Shown: positions 15,941-24,111, counted from the first letter of the stretch. The stretch: 26,523 nt of DNA from JBMOLK01 sp049325575 (GCA_049325575.1 JBMOLK010000346.1:1-26523), one strand, 5' to 3'. Program-made: numbers and translations. Notes: generated from the sequence alone by a model not told the origin.

Positions 15941-15977
15941 AGCCATGGCAATTCTACGCCGTGGCTTTCATTTTTCT
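15941..15977 (+). terminator. Intrinsic terminator, expression platform of the c-di-GMP riboswitch
   Basis: AGCCATGGC (15941-15949) pairs over nine base pairs with GCCGTGGCT (15958-15966), then TTTCATTTTTCT. The segment TGGCAA (15946-15951) in its left arm and loop is complementary to TTGCCA (15914-15919), which contains the 3' strand of aptamer P1. P1 formation would therefore free the terminator, and loss of P1 would allow an antiterminator. This predicts that c-di-GMP turns the gene off. Confidence 0.78.
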
Positions 15978-16205
15978 ATAGTTCGGCAGGTAACAGGCAC
16001 TTCCTTGTTTCTTAACGTCCGCTTATAACTCAATAATAATCATGATCAAATAATAACTATTTGAGCTAACTTCGGTATGCTTGGAATTTCATAGCATATT
16101 AGAAATCCCTAGGGGGAAAAAGGAGAAGGTTAAAAAGGAGGTGGGCAGAAAACGCAAAAGTGTACCCTAACAGATATATGATTTATATTTTTCGGAGGTG
16201 CTTGT
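15978..16205 (+). other. Remaining leader of the GH9 gene, with orphan Shine-Dalgarno-like tracts
   Basis: Between the riboswitch terminator and the GH9 start codon lie 228 bases with no credible gene. It contains a small hairpin TATGCT/AGCATA (near 16077-16099) and two purine tracts, AAAAAGGAGAAGG (about 16117-16129) and AAAAAGGAGGTGG (about 16132-16144), that look like perfect ribosome sites but lead only to a nine-codon GTG reading frame. They may bind 30S subunits and protect the message. The true site for GH9 is GGAGGT at 16194-16199. Confidence 0.4.
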
Positions 16206-18821
16206 ATGAACAAGTATTTAAGGCTAAAAGCAATTATTCTTGCTGTTGTTTTAATTACTTCGGTGTTTGTAACCTACACACTACTGTCACCTGTTTCTGC
16301 GGACTTAACTTATAATTATGGAGATGCACTTCAAAAATCAATTTTATTCTATGAAGCTCAGCAATCGGGTACACTTCCCAGCTGGAACAGGGTTCCATGG
16401 CGTGGTGCTTCTGCTCTTTCAGATGGGTCTGATGTAGGAAAAGATCTAACCGGAGGCTGGTATGATGCCGGTGACCATGTCAAGTTCGGGTTACCTATGG
16501 CTGCATCAACTACTATACTTGCCTGGGGTGCCATTGAATACCGTCAGGGATTTGAAAGCAGCGGCCAAATGGATGAATTGCTTTTGAATTTAAAATTTGT
16601 AAACGATTATTTTATTAAGTCTCACGAAATCAGTGGAGGTGCAACAGCAAAGTTCTATGGACAAGTTGGTAACGGAGGTGCCGACCATGCTTACTGGGGA
16701 CCGGCTGAAAAGATGACCATGTCACGTCCGGCTTACCATATTAGTCCTTCAAAGCCTGGTTCGGATCTTGCAGCAGAAACAGCAGCAGCAATGGCTGCAT
16801 CATCTATAGTTTTTAGGCGAACTGATGCTGCTTACGCAGATACCCTACTCTCACATGCTGAAATTCTATACACTTTTGCGGATACTTACCGCGGTGAGTA
16901 CCATAATTCAATTACCGATGCATATAGTTTTTACAGGTCCTTTAACGGGTATATCGATGAATTGGGTTGGGGTGCTTATTGGTTATATAAAGCAAAGGAA
17001 GCTAAACTTGCAGGAAGCGGAACAAGCTATCTTACTAAGGCAGAGACATTTTACAGCCAATATCTTACTCTTTTAGGTACAAACGGCGAATACCGTGAAT
17101 ATAAATGGACTATAAACTGGAATGATAAATACTTCGGACTGTCAGTTCTATTGGCCAAGGAAACGGGTAAAGCTGTATACAAGGAAAAAGCTGAGAAAAA
17201 CCTGAACTGGTGGTCAGTTGGTGTCAACAGCACAGATAGGATTAAATATACACCTGGCGGTTTGGCATATCTTGACGGATGGGGTGCTCTGCGTTATGCT
17301 TCTAATGCTGCATTCTTAGCATTTGTATACGGTGACTGGATAACCGATACAACCCTTAAAACACGTTATCATGATTTTGCAGCCAGCCAGATCCATTATA
17401 TTCTAGGAAAAAATCCTCGTAATATGAGCTACCTGATAGGTTATGGAACTACATACCCCAAGAATCCTCATCACCGTAACTCACACGGTTCCACAACATT
17501 TAGCATATCGGACCCTCCAACCAACCGCTATACACTTAACGGTGCCCTTGTAGGAGGACCTGATGCTTATGACGGATATGATGATAACCGAAACAACTAT
17601 GAACGAAGTGAAGTTGCGTGTGACTATAATGCTGCATTTGTCGGAAATATGGCCCGTATGTTTATGGGATCAGGAAGCACTCCGCCACCAGCAAATACTC
17701 CTAGTCCGGCAGCATCGACTCCGACAAATACTCCAACACCAACACAGGTAGTGGCAACTCCAACACCAACTCCGGTAGTTGCAACTCCAACACCTACACC
17801 TGCTGGAAAAGTGATACCCGGTAGGATTGAAGCCGAAAGCTACAATAGTATGTCAGGGATACAGCTAATAACTAGTGAAGGCGGACAGGGTATAGGATAT
17901 GTAGAACTGGGCGACTGGATGGACTATAATGTTAATGTTCAATCTGCAGGAACTTATACTGTTAACTTCAGGGTTGCAAGAGGTAATACTACTACTGGTG
18001 GATTCGAATTAAGGAGTAACAATGCTACCCTATGTACTGTCAGTGTTCCTAGCACGGGTAGCTGGGATACTTATCAAACAGTTAGTGCCAGTGTGACACT
18101 TAGTGCCGGTACACAAACATTAAGGATATATGCATCCAGCTCTTATTGGAATCTAAACTGGTTTGAGTTTGTAGCACAGCAGTCAAGTTCAACACCTACG
18201 CCAACACCTGTAGTACCAACACCTACAAATACACCTACGCCAACACCTATAGTGCCAACACCTACAAATACACCTACACCAACACCTGTAGTAGCAACAC
18301 CTACAAATACGCCAACGCCAACACCTGCAGCACCAACGCCTACGCCAACACCTACACAGGCAACATCAGGAGGACTGAAAGTACAGTTCTATAGCGGAAG
18401 TTTAAGTGGAACTACTAATGGCATAAGTCCGAAAATTAAGATTACTAATACTGGTACTACATCAATCAATCTGGCTGATGTGAAAGTAAGGTACTACTAT
18501 ACAATAAACGGAGAACAGGCACAAAACTTCTTCGTTGACTGGGCATCTGTCGCAAGCAGCAGCGTAACCGGCAGCTTTGTAAAGATGACTACACCAACAA
18601 CCGCTGCGGATTATTACCTGGAAATTGGGTTTACAAGTGGTGCTGGAAGTCTGGCAGCAGGTGCTAGTGTTGAAGTACAGGTAAGGTTCTCCAAAACAGA
18701 CTGGTCCAATTATACTCAGACTGATGACTATTCATTCAACTCATCGGCTACAACTTATGTTGACTGGAACAAGGTAACAGGGTGGATCACAGGTGCCTTG
18801 AAATGGGGTACACAGCCGTAA
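16206..18821 (+). CDS. Secreted non-cellulosomal GH9 cellulase with CBM6 and CBM3 modules
   Basis: An inverting family 9 glucanase, 871 residues, exported and not dockerin-bearing, so it works free or bound to substrate. Order: signal peptide (1-32, ending VSA), GH9 domain (about 34-488), Pro/Thr linker (491-534), CBM6 (about 538-658; IEAESYNSMSG at 541-551, VELGDWMDYNV at 566-576, NLNWFEF at 649-655), a second Pro/Thr linker with 13-residue repeats (661-720) and a C-terminal CBM3 (722-871). Catalytic landmarks: DAGD (Asp87, Asp90), PHHRNSHG (421-428), and Glu469 in SEVACDYNA. The usual CBM3c that directly follows many clostridial GH9 domains is absent; CBM6 takes that place. GGAGGT lies seven bases before ATG 16206. 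Expression is likely gated by the c-di-GMP riboswitch upstream. Endo versus processive mode cannot be read. Confidence 0.95.
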   Translation: MNKYLRLKAIILAVVLITSVFVTYTLLSPVSADLTYNYGDALQKSILFYEAQQSGTLPSWNRVPWRGASALSDGSDVGKDLTGGWYDAGDHVKFGLPMAASTTILAWGAIEYRQGFESSGQMDELLLNLKFVNDYFIKSHEISGGATAKFYGQVGNGGADHAYWGPAEKMTMSRPAYHISPSKPGSDLAAETAAAMAASSIVFRRTDAAYADTLLSHAEILYTFADTYRGEYHNSITDAYSFYRSFNGYIDELGWGAYWLYKAKEAKLAGSGTSYLTKAETFYSQYLTLLGTNGEYREYKWTINWNDKYFGLSVLLAKETGKAVYKEKAEKNLNWWSVGVNSTDRIKYTPGGLAYLDGWGALRYASNAAFLAFVYGDWITDTTLKTRYHDFAASQIHYILGKNPRNMSYLIGYGTTYPKNPHHRNSHGSTTFSISDPPTNRYTLNGALVGGPDAYDGYDDNRNNYERSEVACDYNAAFVGNMARMFMGSGSTPPPANTPSPAASTPTNTPTPTQVVATPTPTPVVATPTPTPAGKVIPGRIEAESYNSMSGIQLITSEGGQGIGYVELGDWMDYNVNVQSAGTYTVNFRVARGNTTTGGFELRSNNATLCTVSVPSTGSWDTYQTVSASVTLSAGTQTLRIYASSSYWNLNWFEFVAQQSSSTPTPTPVVPTPTNTPTPTPIVPTPTNTPTPTPVVATPTNTPTPTPAAPTPTPTPTQATSGGLKVQFYSGSLSGTTNGISPKIKITNTGTTSINLADVKVRYYYTINGEQAQNFFVDWASVASSSVTGSFVKMTTPTTAADYYLEIGFTSGAGSLAAGASVEVQVRFSKTDWSNYTQTDDYSFNSSATTYVDWNKVTGWITGALKWGTQP
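18192..18347 (+). repeat. Four 39-bp tandem repeats encoding a Pro/Thr linker
   Basis: Units begin near 18192, 18231, 18270 and 18309. Each codes for 13 residues of the form TPTPTPVVPTPTN with small changes (VV, IV, VV, AA). They form the flexible linker between the CBM6 and CBM3 modules of the GH9 enzyme. Such repeats may expand or shrink between strains. Confidence 0.85.
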
Positions 18822-18890
18822 AGACAAGCCATCCGATTTAGCCTGTTTTATAAGACAGCTATTAATACAAATTATTACACATAAGAAAGA

Positions 18891-18933
18891 TGATGCTCTC
18901 TGGATTTATTTCAGAGGGTATCATCTTTTTTTT
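18891..18933 (+). terminator. Intrinsic terminator after the GH9 cellulase gene
   Basis: GATG plus CTCTCTG pairs with CAGAGGG plus CATC across a small bulge (18892-18924) and is followed by a run of nine T residues. It ends the cellulase region before the YjbQ-family gene. Confidence 0.85.
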
Positions 18934-19000
18934 GAACTGCTTTACATACTTTACATGTCTATCCTAATAGTAATATAATAAATAGGGAGGATGATATAAA

Positions 19001-19393
19001 TTGGAGATACTCAAAGTCAAGACACCTGCAAGAACAGCTATGGTTGATATAACATCCAAAGTTCGTGAAATTGTTAGTCGCAGTGGAGTAAAGTCAGGTA
19101 TTTGTATTGTCTTTGTTCCTCATACCACTGCAGGTATAACCATCAATGAAAACGCAGACCCGGATGTTGTTTCAGATATTTTGATGGAAGTTAATAAAAT
19201 TATACCTTTCGAAGATGGTTACGATCATATGGAAGGCAATTCTTCGGCCCATATCAAAGCAAGCTTGTTTGGGTTTTCACAGCAGATTATTATTGAAGGC
19301 GGAGAGCTGATGCTTGGTACATGGCAGGGTATATATTTCTGTGAATTTGATGGTCCCAGAAATAGGGAAGTATATGTTAATGTTTTGGGGTAG
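19001..19393 (+). CDS. YjbQ/UPF0047 family protein (secondary thiamine-phosphate synthase type)
   Basis: A compact 130-residue protein. The family is widespread; some members have weak thiamine-phosphate synthase activity, but the physiological role is unsettled. Family landmarks are VPHTTAGITINENADPDV (conserved His and acidic residues, about 43-60), HMEGNSSAHIKASLFG (about 76-91) and LGTWQGIYFCEFDGPRNR near the C terminus, matching the known small beta-rich trimeric fold. The start is TTG 19001, behind AGGGAGG (18984-18990); the ATG at 18991 runs into a stop after two codons. The PilZ gene follows after 33 bases, so the two are probably co-transcribed; a functional link is not known to me. 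Confidence 0.88.
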   Translation: MEILKVKTPARTAMVDITSKVREIVSRSGVKSGICIVFVPHTTAGITINENADPDVVSDILMEVNKIIPFEDGYDHMEGNSSAHIKASLFGFSQQIIIEGGELMLGTWQGIYFCEFDGPRNREVYVNVLG

Positions 19394-19426
19394 GTTATAT
19401 TAGAGATAACGACAGGAGGGACTATT

Positions 19427-20053
19427 ATGGATTTTGTTAAGCCGGGAGATATTATTTCCATCCGACACTATTCCGGGATAAATCCATTTAACAGTATAGT
19501 GGTTGATATTGATGGCGATGCCATAAGGGTTAAGCTTACAAAAGATTTTGCAATCATGAACTTTTTAGAAGGCGATCCTGTGGTATTTGGAATTGAAACA
19601 AACGGACAGATTCATATGATCGGATGTAACATAACAAAGATAGACAGTAAGGAAGAGGTTGTAGAAGTAGTTATTGATAAGGTTGATACAGGGTCAGACC
19701 AAAGACGGCATGAAAGATTTCCGGTTTCCCTCTATGCGGACATCAGAACAAAGTTCAGCAAGAAGAAGCATCTTGCAGCAATTAAGGATATTAGCTATTA
19801 CGGTATGCTTGTTTACTCCAAGTCGGATTTCACTTTGGGAGAACAAATCGAAATAGATATATACATGGAGAAGAAAATGGTGTTTTTAAAGGGAGATATT
19901 GTTAGAAAGACCGAAAGCCCTCATTATACTCAGTATGGCTTAAGAATAGTATATGAGGATATAAATACAATGAACTTCATGAAAGAATATTTAAAAAGGC
20001 TTAAGGAGTCACATGAGGATTCCGTAAAGAAGATACGTGATAATGAATTATAA
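19427..20053 (+). CDS. PilZ-domain protein (probable c-di-GMP receptor), YcgR-like layout
   Basis: A 208-residue soluble protein with an N-terminal beta-rich domain (about 1-88) and a PilZ domain (about 91-195). The c-di-GMP binding signature is complete: RxxxR as RRHER at 93-97 and DxSxxG as DISYYG at 121-126. The two-domain layout resembles YcgR-type proteins, which brake flagella or signal to surface machinery on c-di-GMP binding. It follows the YjbQ gene closely, with AGGAGGG before ATG 19427. It is clearly paralogous to the minus-strand gene ending at 24112: both start with GDI[IV]SIRH[YF]SG, and both carry RFPVSLYA. The downstream partner or output is unknown. Confidence 0.92.
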   Translation: MDFVKPGDIISIRHYSGINPFNSIVVDIDGDAIRVKLTKDFAIMNFLEGDPVVFGIETNGQIHMIGCNITKIDSKEEVVEVVIDKVDTGSDQRRHERFPVSLYADIRTKFSKKKHLAAIKDISYYGMLVYSKSDFTLGEQIEIDIYMEKKMVFLKGDIVRKTESPHYTQYGLRIVYEDINTMNFMKEYLKRLKESHEDSVKKIRDNEL

Positions 20054-20080
20054 AGATTATTAGAATGTTAGATTTATTCC

Positions 20081-20109
20081 TTGACTGTAGTAAAACTGTA
20101 TGATATATT
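20081..20109 (+). promoter_or_regulatory. Promoter of the riboflavin operon
   Basis: TTGACT (20081-20086), 17-base spacer, TATATT (20104-20109). Transcription would begin near 20116, about 25 bases before the FMN aptamer. No other gene lies in 20054-20397; the stretch is filled by this promoter, the riboswitch and its terminator. Confidence 0.6.
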
Positions 20110-20139
20110 TTTCTAAACTAAATATTGTGTAATGTTATT

Positions 20140-20286
20140 ATCTTCAGGGATGGGTGAGATTCCTTACCGGCGGTAGACAGTTTCTGTGAGCCCGCGAGCC
20201 GTTTTGGCAGATCCGGTCAAAATCCGGAGCCGACAGTATAACGTATTTATTGGAGTCAAATACGTAAAGTCTGGATGGGAGAAGAT
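20140..20286 (+). promoter_or_regulatory. FMN riboswitch (RFN element)
   Basis: P1 is ATCTTC (20140-20145) with GAAGAT (20281-20286). Between them are the invariant RFN blocks in order: AGGGATGGGTGAGATTCC, ACCGGCGGTAGACAG, GAGCCCGCGAGCC, a GATCCGGT/ATCCGGAG segment, GCCGACAGT, and GGATGGGAG. FMN binding is expected to favour the terminator at 20316-20355 and lower riboflavin synthesis. It lies right ahead of ribD. Confidence 0.97.
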
Positions 20287-20315
20287 AGGATTTCTAATTA
20301 CGTGCATATTCATGT

Positions 20316-20355
20316 AACTCCCTGGGGAAATTGCTCAAGGGAGTTTATTATTTTT
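20316..20355 (+). terminator. Intrinsic terminator of the FMN riboswitch
   Basis: AACTCCCT (20316-20323) pairs with AGGGAGTT (20338-20345), loop GGGGAAATTGCTCA, then TATTATTTTT. It stands between the FMN aptamer and the ribD start and is the likely off-state of the switch. Confidence 0.88.
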
Positions 20356-20397
20356 AGATATCTATAAATCTAATATTTTAAGAGATTGGTGATTAGA

Positions 20398-21498
20398 TTG
20401 AATATACATGAGCATTATATGAAAAGAGCCATTGAGTTGGCTAAGCTGGGATGGGGAAGAACCAATCCCAATCCTTTGGTGGGAGCTGTCATTGTAAAAG
20501 AAGGCAGGGTGGTTGCAGAGGGTTTGCATGAAGTATTAGGATGTGCCCATGCAGAGGTTGCTGCAATTAATAATGCTGTTGAAGATGTGAGCAGCAGTAC
20601 TTTGTATGTAAATTTGGAGCCTTGCTCACATTACGGGAGAACCCCTCCATGTGCAAAAGCAATTATTGAGGCTAAAATCAAGAAGGTTGTTGTAGCCATG
20701 ATTGACCCAAACCCCAAGGTGTCCGGCAGGGGCATAAGGATGCTTGAAGATGCAGGTGTTGAAGTGGAGGTTGGCATTCTTGAGGATGAGGCAAGAAAAT
20801 TAAACGAAATATTTATTAATTATGTTGTGAATCGAAAACCTTTTGTAATCTTAAAAACAGCTATGACCTTAGACGGTAAAATTGCTTCCTCTACAGGAGA
20901 TTCAAAATGGATAACAGGAGAAGAAGCCAGAAAGCATGTGCACGTAATTAGGGATAGGGTTTCGGCTATTATGGTTGGTATAAATACAGTACTTAGAGAC
21001 AACCCTTTACTTACCACACGGCTTGATAAAAAAGAGGGTAAAGACCCCATAAGGGTTATCGTAGATAGTAAAGGAATACTTAATGAAGACAGTAATGTAC
21101 TTGATACACCCTCTAAGGCCGGGGTCATCCTTGCAACTACCTCACAGATTGAAAGGTGTAAGGAGGAAAGACTTCAAAATAGAGGGGTAAGAATAATAAA
21201 AGCTGATGGAAATGATGGACGTGTAGACCTTGTAAGGCTGATGGAGGAATTATACAAGCTGGAAATAGACAGCGTTCTTCTAGAAGGTGGGGGGAATCTG
21301 AACAGCTCAGCTCTAGACTCTGGAATTGTAGATAAAGTAATGTTTTTTATAGCACCCAAAATAATAGGTGGAAAGGATGCTCTTACTTCGGTTGAGGGAG
21401 AAGGTATTAATAGTATGGAGCGTGCAGTTGAAGTGAAAAACATTTCTTTGACCAGATTCGGGGATGATATATTGTTAGAAGGCTATATAGACAGATAG
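20398..21498 (+). CDS. ribD: Bifunctional riboflavin deaminase/reductase RibD
   Basis: RibD carries out the deamination and side-chain reduction of the pyrimidine intermediate in riboflavin synthesis. The 366-residue protein has the zinc deaminase domain (about 1-145; HAE at 51-53, PCSHYGRTPPC with Cys76 and Cys85) and the NADPH-dependent reductase domain (about 147-366; LKTAMTLDGKIA, VGINTVLRDNPLLTTR, LLEGGGNLNSS). Start choice: TTG 20398 gives the family-like M-N-x-H-E-H-Y-M-K-R N terminus and lies behind GGTGAT; TTG 20386 and GTG 20389 overlap that site. First gene of ribD-ribE-ribBA-ribH, under the FMN riboswitch. Confidence 0.96.
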   Translation: MNIHEHYMKRAIELAKLGWGRTNPNPLVGAVIVKEGRVVAEGLHEVLGCAHAEVAAINNAVEDVSSSTLYVNLEPCSHYGRTPPCAKAIIEAKIKKVVVAMIDPNPKVSGRGIRMLEDAGVEVEVGILEDEARKLNEIFINYVVNRKPFVILKTAMTLDGKIASSTGDSKWITGEEARKHVHVIRDRVSAIMVGINTVLRDNPLLTTRLDKKEGKDPIRVIVDSKGILNEDSNVLDTPSKAGVILATTSQIERCKEERLQNRGVRIIKADGNDGRVDLVRLMEELYKLEIDSVLLEGGGNLNSSALDSGIVDKVMFFIAPKIIGGKDALTSVEGEGINSMERAVEVKNISLTRFGDDILLEGYIDR

Positions 21499-21585
21499 TG
21501 CCACTTAAAGCTGATTTGTCCGACATGTAAGATTCGATTGCTTCATAGATTAAATTAGTTTTTATATTGGTTTGAGGAGATAAAT

Positions 21586-22248
21586 ATGTTTACAGGTATA
21601 GTTGAAGAAGTGGGAATTGTGAAGGAAATAATTCCTGGAAGTATGTCAATCAGATTAGGCGTTAAATGTATAAAGATAATGGAGGATGTTAAGGTTGGAG
21701 ACAGTATAGCTGTAAATGGTATATGTCTTACGGTGACATCTCTTTTAAGTACTTCTTTTACGGCTGATGTTATGCCCGAAACAATGAGGAAGACAAACCT
21801 TGGAGGCTTGAAGGTGGGTGAAAGGGTTAATCTTGAAAGAGCTTTAAAAATGAGTGACAGACTTGGGGGCCACATTGTAAGCGGACACATAGACGGTACA
21901 GGGATAGTATCCGGCAAGGTGGAGGAAGATAATGCTATATGGTTTGAGATATCAGCACCTTCAGACATTTTAAAGTACATTGTTACAAAAGGGTCCGTGG
22001 CTTTGGACGGTACAAGTTTGACAGTGGCATATGTAGGGGATAACCACTTTAAGGTTTCATTGATACCTCTTACTGCAGGGGTTACAACACTAGGGTCTAA
22101 AAAGACAGGTGATAAGATAAATATCGAATGTGACATGCTTGGCAAATATGTTGAGAAATTGTTAGGGGTTGGGACTCATCAACAAGGTGAAGGCAGTAAG
22201 GGAAAAACTTTGGATATAAATTTTCTTAGAGAAAACGGATTTGTATAA
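21586..22248 (+). CDS. ribE: Riboflavin synthase, alpha subunit
   Basis: The enzyme joins two molecules of 6,7-dimethyl-8-ribityllumazine to give riboflavin and the pyrimidine by-product. The 220-residue protein begins with the hallmark MFTGIVEEVG and contains two lumazine-binding repeats (about 1-96 and 97-190). Repeat one carries VNGICLTV; repeat two carries LDGTSLTV, after the connecting GGHIVSGHIDGTG. GAGGAGA precedes ATG 21586. It lies 87 bases behind ribD and 14 bases ahead of ribBA; order and spacing match the standard Firmicute rib operon. Confidence 0.97.
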   Translation: MFTGIVEEVGIVKEIIPGSMSIRLGVKCIKIMEDVKVGDSIAVNGICLTVTSLLSTSFTADVMPETMRKTNLGGLKVGERVNLERALKMSDRLGGHIVSGHIDGTGIVSGKVEEDNAIWFEISAPSDILKYIVTKGSVALDGTSLTVAYVGDNHFKVSLIPLTAGVTTLGSKKTGDKINIECDMLGKYVEKLLGVGTHQQGEGSKGKTLDINFLRENGFV

Positions 22249-22262
22249 TTGGAGGTGTTGAT

Positions 22263-23513
22263 ATGAAGTTTGATACAATTGAAGCAGCGATAGAGGATAT
22301 AAAACAGGGCAAGATGATAGTTGTTATTGATGATGAGGACAGGGAAAATGAAGGTGACCTGTTAATGGCTGCAGAAAAGGTTACACCCGAAAGTATAAAC
22401 TTTATGGCTACTTTCGGGAGAGGTATGATATGCGCACCTGTAACTGAAGCTAGAGCAAAAGAACTAAATCTTGAGTTAATGGTTCAGGAAAATAGTGAGC
22501 ATATGAGGACAGCTTTTACCGTTACAATAGACCATAAGAGTTCAACCACCGGTATATCCGCCTATGAAAGGGCAACCACCATAAAAGAGCTTTCCAATCC
22601 CGAATCAAAGCCCGCTGACTTTGTGAGGCCCGGGCACGTTTTTCCTCTGGTTGCAATGGAAGGAGGAGTCTTAAAACGTTCGGGACACACTGAAGCATCG
22701 GTTGATCTTGCTCGTATGGCTGGACTGTATCCGGCAGGTGTAATATGCGAAATAATGAATGAAGATGGTACAATGGCAAGAGCACCACAGCTTATGGAGT
22801 TTGTCAGGAAGCACCAGCTTAAAATCATTACCATTGCAGACCTTATAAGCTACAGGAGAAATACGGAAAAACTCATAAGGAGAGCAGCAGAGGCAAAGAT
22901 GCCTACAGAGTACGGGGAGTTTAAGATTGTTGCTTATGAAAATATAGTAAACGGTGAGCACCATGTTGCATTGGTAAAGGGTGATGTGTCAAACACAAGT
23001 GAACCTGTTATGGTAAGAGTACATTCAGAATGCCTTACCGGAGACGCTTTTCATTCTTTGAGGTGTGATTGTGGAGAACAGCTTAGTACTGCCCTTGGAA
23101 TAATCAGTGAGGAGGGTAGGGGTGTGCTTCTATATATGCGTCAGGAAGGGCGTGGTATAGGGCTTGTTAATAAAGTAAGGGCCTATGAACTGCAGGACAA
23201 GGGCAAGGATACTGTGGAAGCAAATGTCCTGCTGGGTTTTCCGCCCGATTTAAGAGATTACGGTATAGGCGCACAGATTCTTTGTGACCTTGGAATAAAG
23301 AAAATAAAGCTTCTCACAAATAATCCTAAAAAGCTGGTTGGACTTAGCGGATATGGACTTGAACTTGTTGAAAGAGTTCCGCTTGAAATAAAAGGGAATG
23401 AAGTTAACAAGTTTTATTTAAAAACCAAGAAGGAAAAGATGGGCCACTTATTAAATGAGTTAAATACAATAGAACATCAGGAGGGAAATAAAAATGGGAA
23501 TCAAGACAAATGA
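22263..23513 (+). CDS. ribBA: Bifunctional 3,4-dihydroxy-2-butanone-4-phosphate synthase / GTP cyclohydrolase II
   Basis: It supplies both precursors of the pathway: the four-carbon unit from ribulose 5-phosphate and the pyrimidine from GTP. The 416-residue fusion has the DHBP synthase domain (about 1-200; DDEDRENEGDL, FVRPGHVFPL, GHTEASVDLARMAGL) and the GTP cyclohydrolase II domain (about 205-400; HSECLTGDAFHSLRCDCG with the three zinc cysteines, RQEGRGIGL). GGAGGTG precedes ATG 22263. Its last 20 bases overlap ribH, which suggests coupled translation. Both halves look complete, so both activities are expected. Confidence 0.97.
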   Translation: MKFDTIEAAIEDIKQGKMIVVIDDEDRENEGDLLMAAEKVTPESINFMATFGRGMICAPVTEARAKELNLELMVQENSEHMRTAFTVTIDHKSSTTGISAYERATTIKELSNPESKPADFVRPGHVFPLVAMEGGVLKRSGHTEASVDLARMAGLYPAGVICEIMNEDGTMARAPQLMEFVRKHQLKIITIADLISYRRNTEKLIRRAAEAKMPTEYGEFKIVAYENIVNGEHHVALVKGDVSNTSEPVMVRVHSECLTGDAFHSLRCDCGEQLSTALGIISEEGRGVLLYMRQEGRGIGLVNKVRAYELQDKGKDTVEANVLLGFPPDLRDYGIGAQILCDLGIKKIKLLTNNPKKLVGLSGYGLELVERVPLEIKGNEVNKFYLKTKKEKMGHLLNELNTIEHQEGNKNGNQDK

Positions 23514-23961
23514 AGGAAAGCTAATAGCCACCGGCTTAAAGTTTGGTGTAGTAATAGGGCGTTTTAACGAATTCATCAGCAGTAAACTTTTGGGGGGGGT
23601 AATAGACGGGCTTGTAAGACATGGTGCTGAAGAGGCAAATATTGAAGTATCATGGGTACCTGGTGCATTTGAGATACCACTGGTAGCACAGAAAATGGCC
23701 AATTCCCAAAAATTTGATGCAGTTATTTGTATTGGAGCGGTAATAAGAGGGTCTACACCGCATTTTGATTATGTTTCCAGCGAGATGTCAAAAGGTATAG
23801 CGAAGGTATCACTAGACTCGGGCCTTCCGGTTGTATTCGGTGTTTTGACAACAGATACAATCGAACAGGCTATTGAAAGAGCAGGTACCAAGGCAGGAAA
23901 CAAGGGGTATGAAGCGGCAGTGACTGCTATTGAAATGGCAAACTTAATGAAGTCGCTATGA
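23494..23961 (+). CDS. ribH: 6,7-dimethyl-8-ribityllumazine synthase
   Basis: It condenses the RibD product with the RibBA four-carbon product; the enzyme usually forms 60-subunit icosahedral or pentameric shells. The 155 residues show VVIGRFNEFI near the start, the SWVPGAFEIPLVAQ loop, ICIGAVIRGSTPHFDYV, and GLPVVFGVLTTDTIEQAIERAGTKAGNKG. AGGAGGG lies just before ATG 23494, inside the end of ribBA. It is the last gene of the rib operon and is followed by a very strong terminator. Confidence 0.97.
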   Translation: MGIKTNEGKLIATGLKFGVVIGRFNEFISSKLLGGVIDGLVRHGAEEANIEVSWVPGAFEIPLVAQKMANSQKFDAVICIGAVIRGSTPHFDYVSSEMSKGIAKVSLDSGLPVVFGVLTTDTIEQAIERAGTKAGNKGYEAAVTAIEMANLMKSL

Positions 23962-23987
23962 TATTTTATATAAAAAGGTTATAAATT

Positions 23988-24020
23988 AAAAACAGCAGGG
24001 CGTAAAGCCCTGCTGTTTTT
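23988..24020 (+). terminator. Strong intrinsic terminator after the riboflavin operon
   Basis: A perfect 14-base-pair stem, AAAAACAGCAGGGC (23988-24001) with GCCCTGCTGTTTTT (24007-24020), loop GTAAA. A run of A on one side and T on the other makes it usable in both directions. Confidence 0.95.
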
Positions 24021-24049
24021 AGTCCTTGATCTTTACCTTCAGCATATAA

Positions 24050-24088
24050 AATAAAATCTCGTATCCTTAATAGGTACGAGATTTTGTA
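24050..24088 (-). terminator. Intrinsic terminator for the minus-strand PilZ gene
   Basis: AAAATCTCGTA (24053-24063) pairs with TACGAGATTTT (24075-24085); read on the minus strand, the hairpin is followed by TTTTATTTTATATG. It lies just past the stop of the convergent PilZ gene. Confidence 0.85.
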
Positions 24089-24111
24089 TTTACTATGACT
24101 TATTAATTTTA

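Noticed and set aside
16141..16170. Nine-codon GTG frame in the GH9 leader as a gene
   Set aside because: The ribosome-site tract directly abuts the GTG with no spacing, and the peptide is tiny; kept only as part of the leader observation.
19398..19412. 13-base match (TTAGAGATAACGA) between the YjbQ-PilZ gap and the metF leader
   Set aside because: Several 13-base matches are expected by chance in a 26-kb AT-rich window, and the surrounding sequence is not shared.
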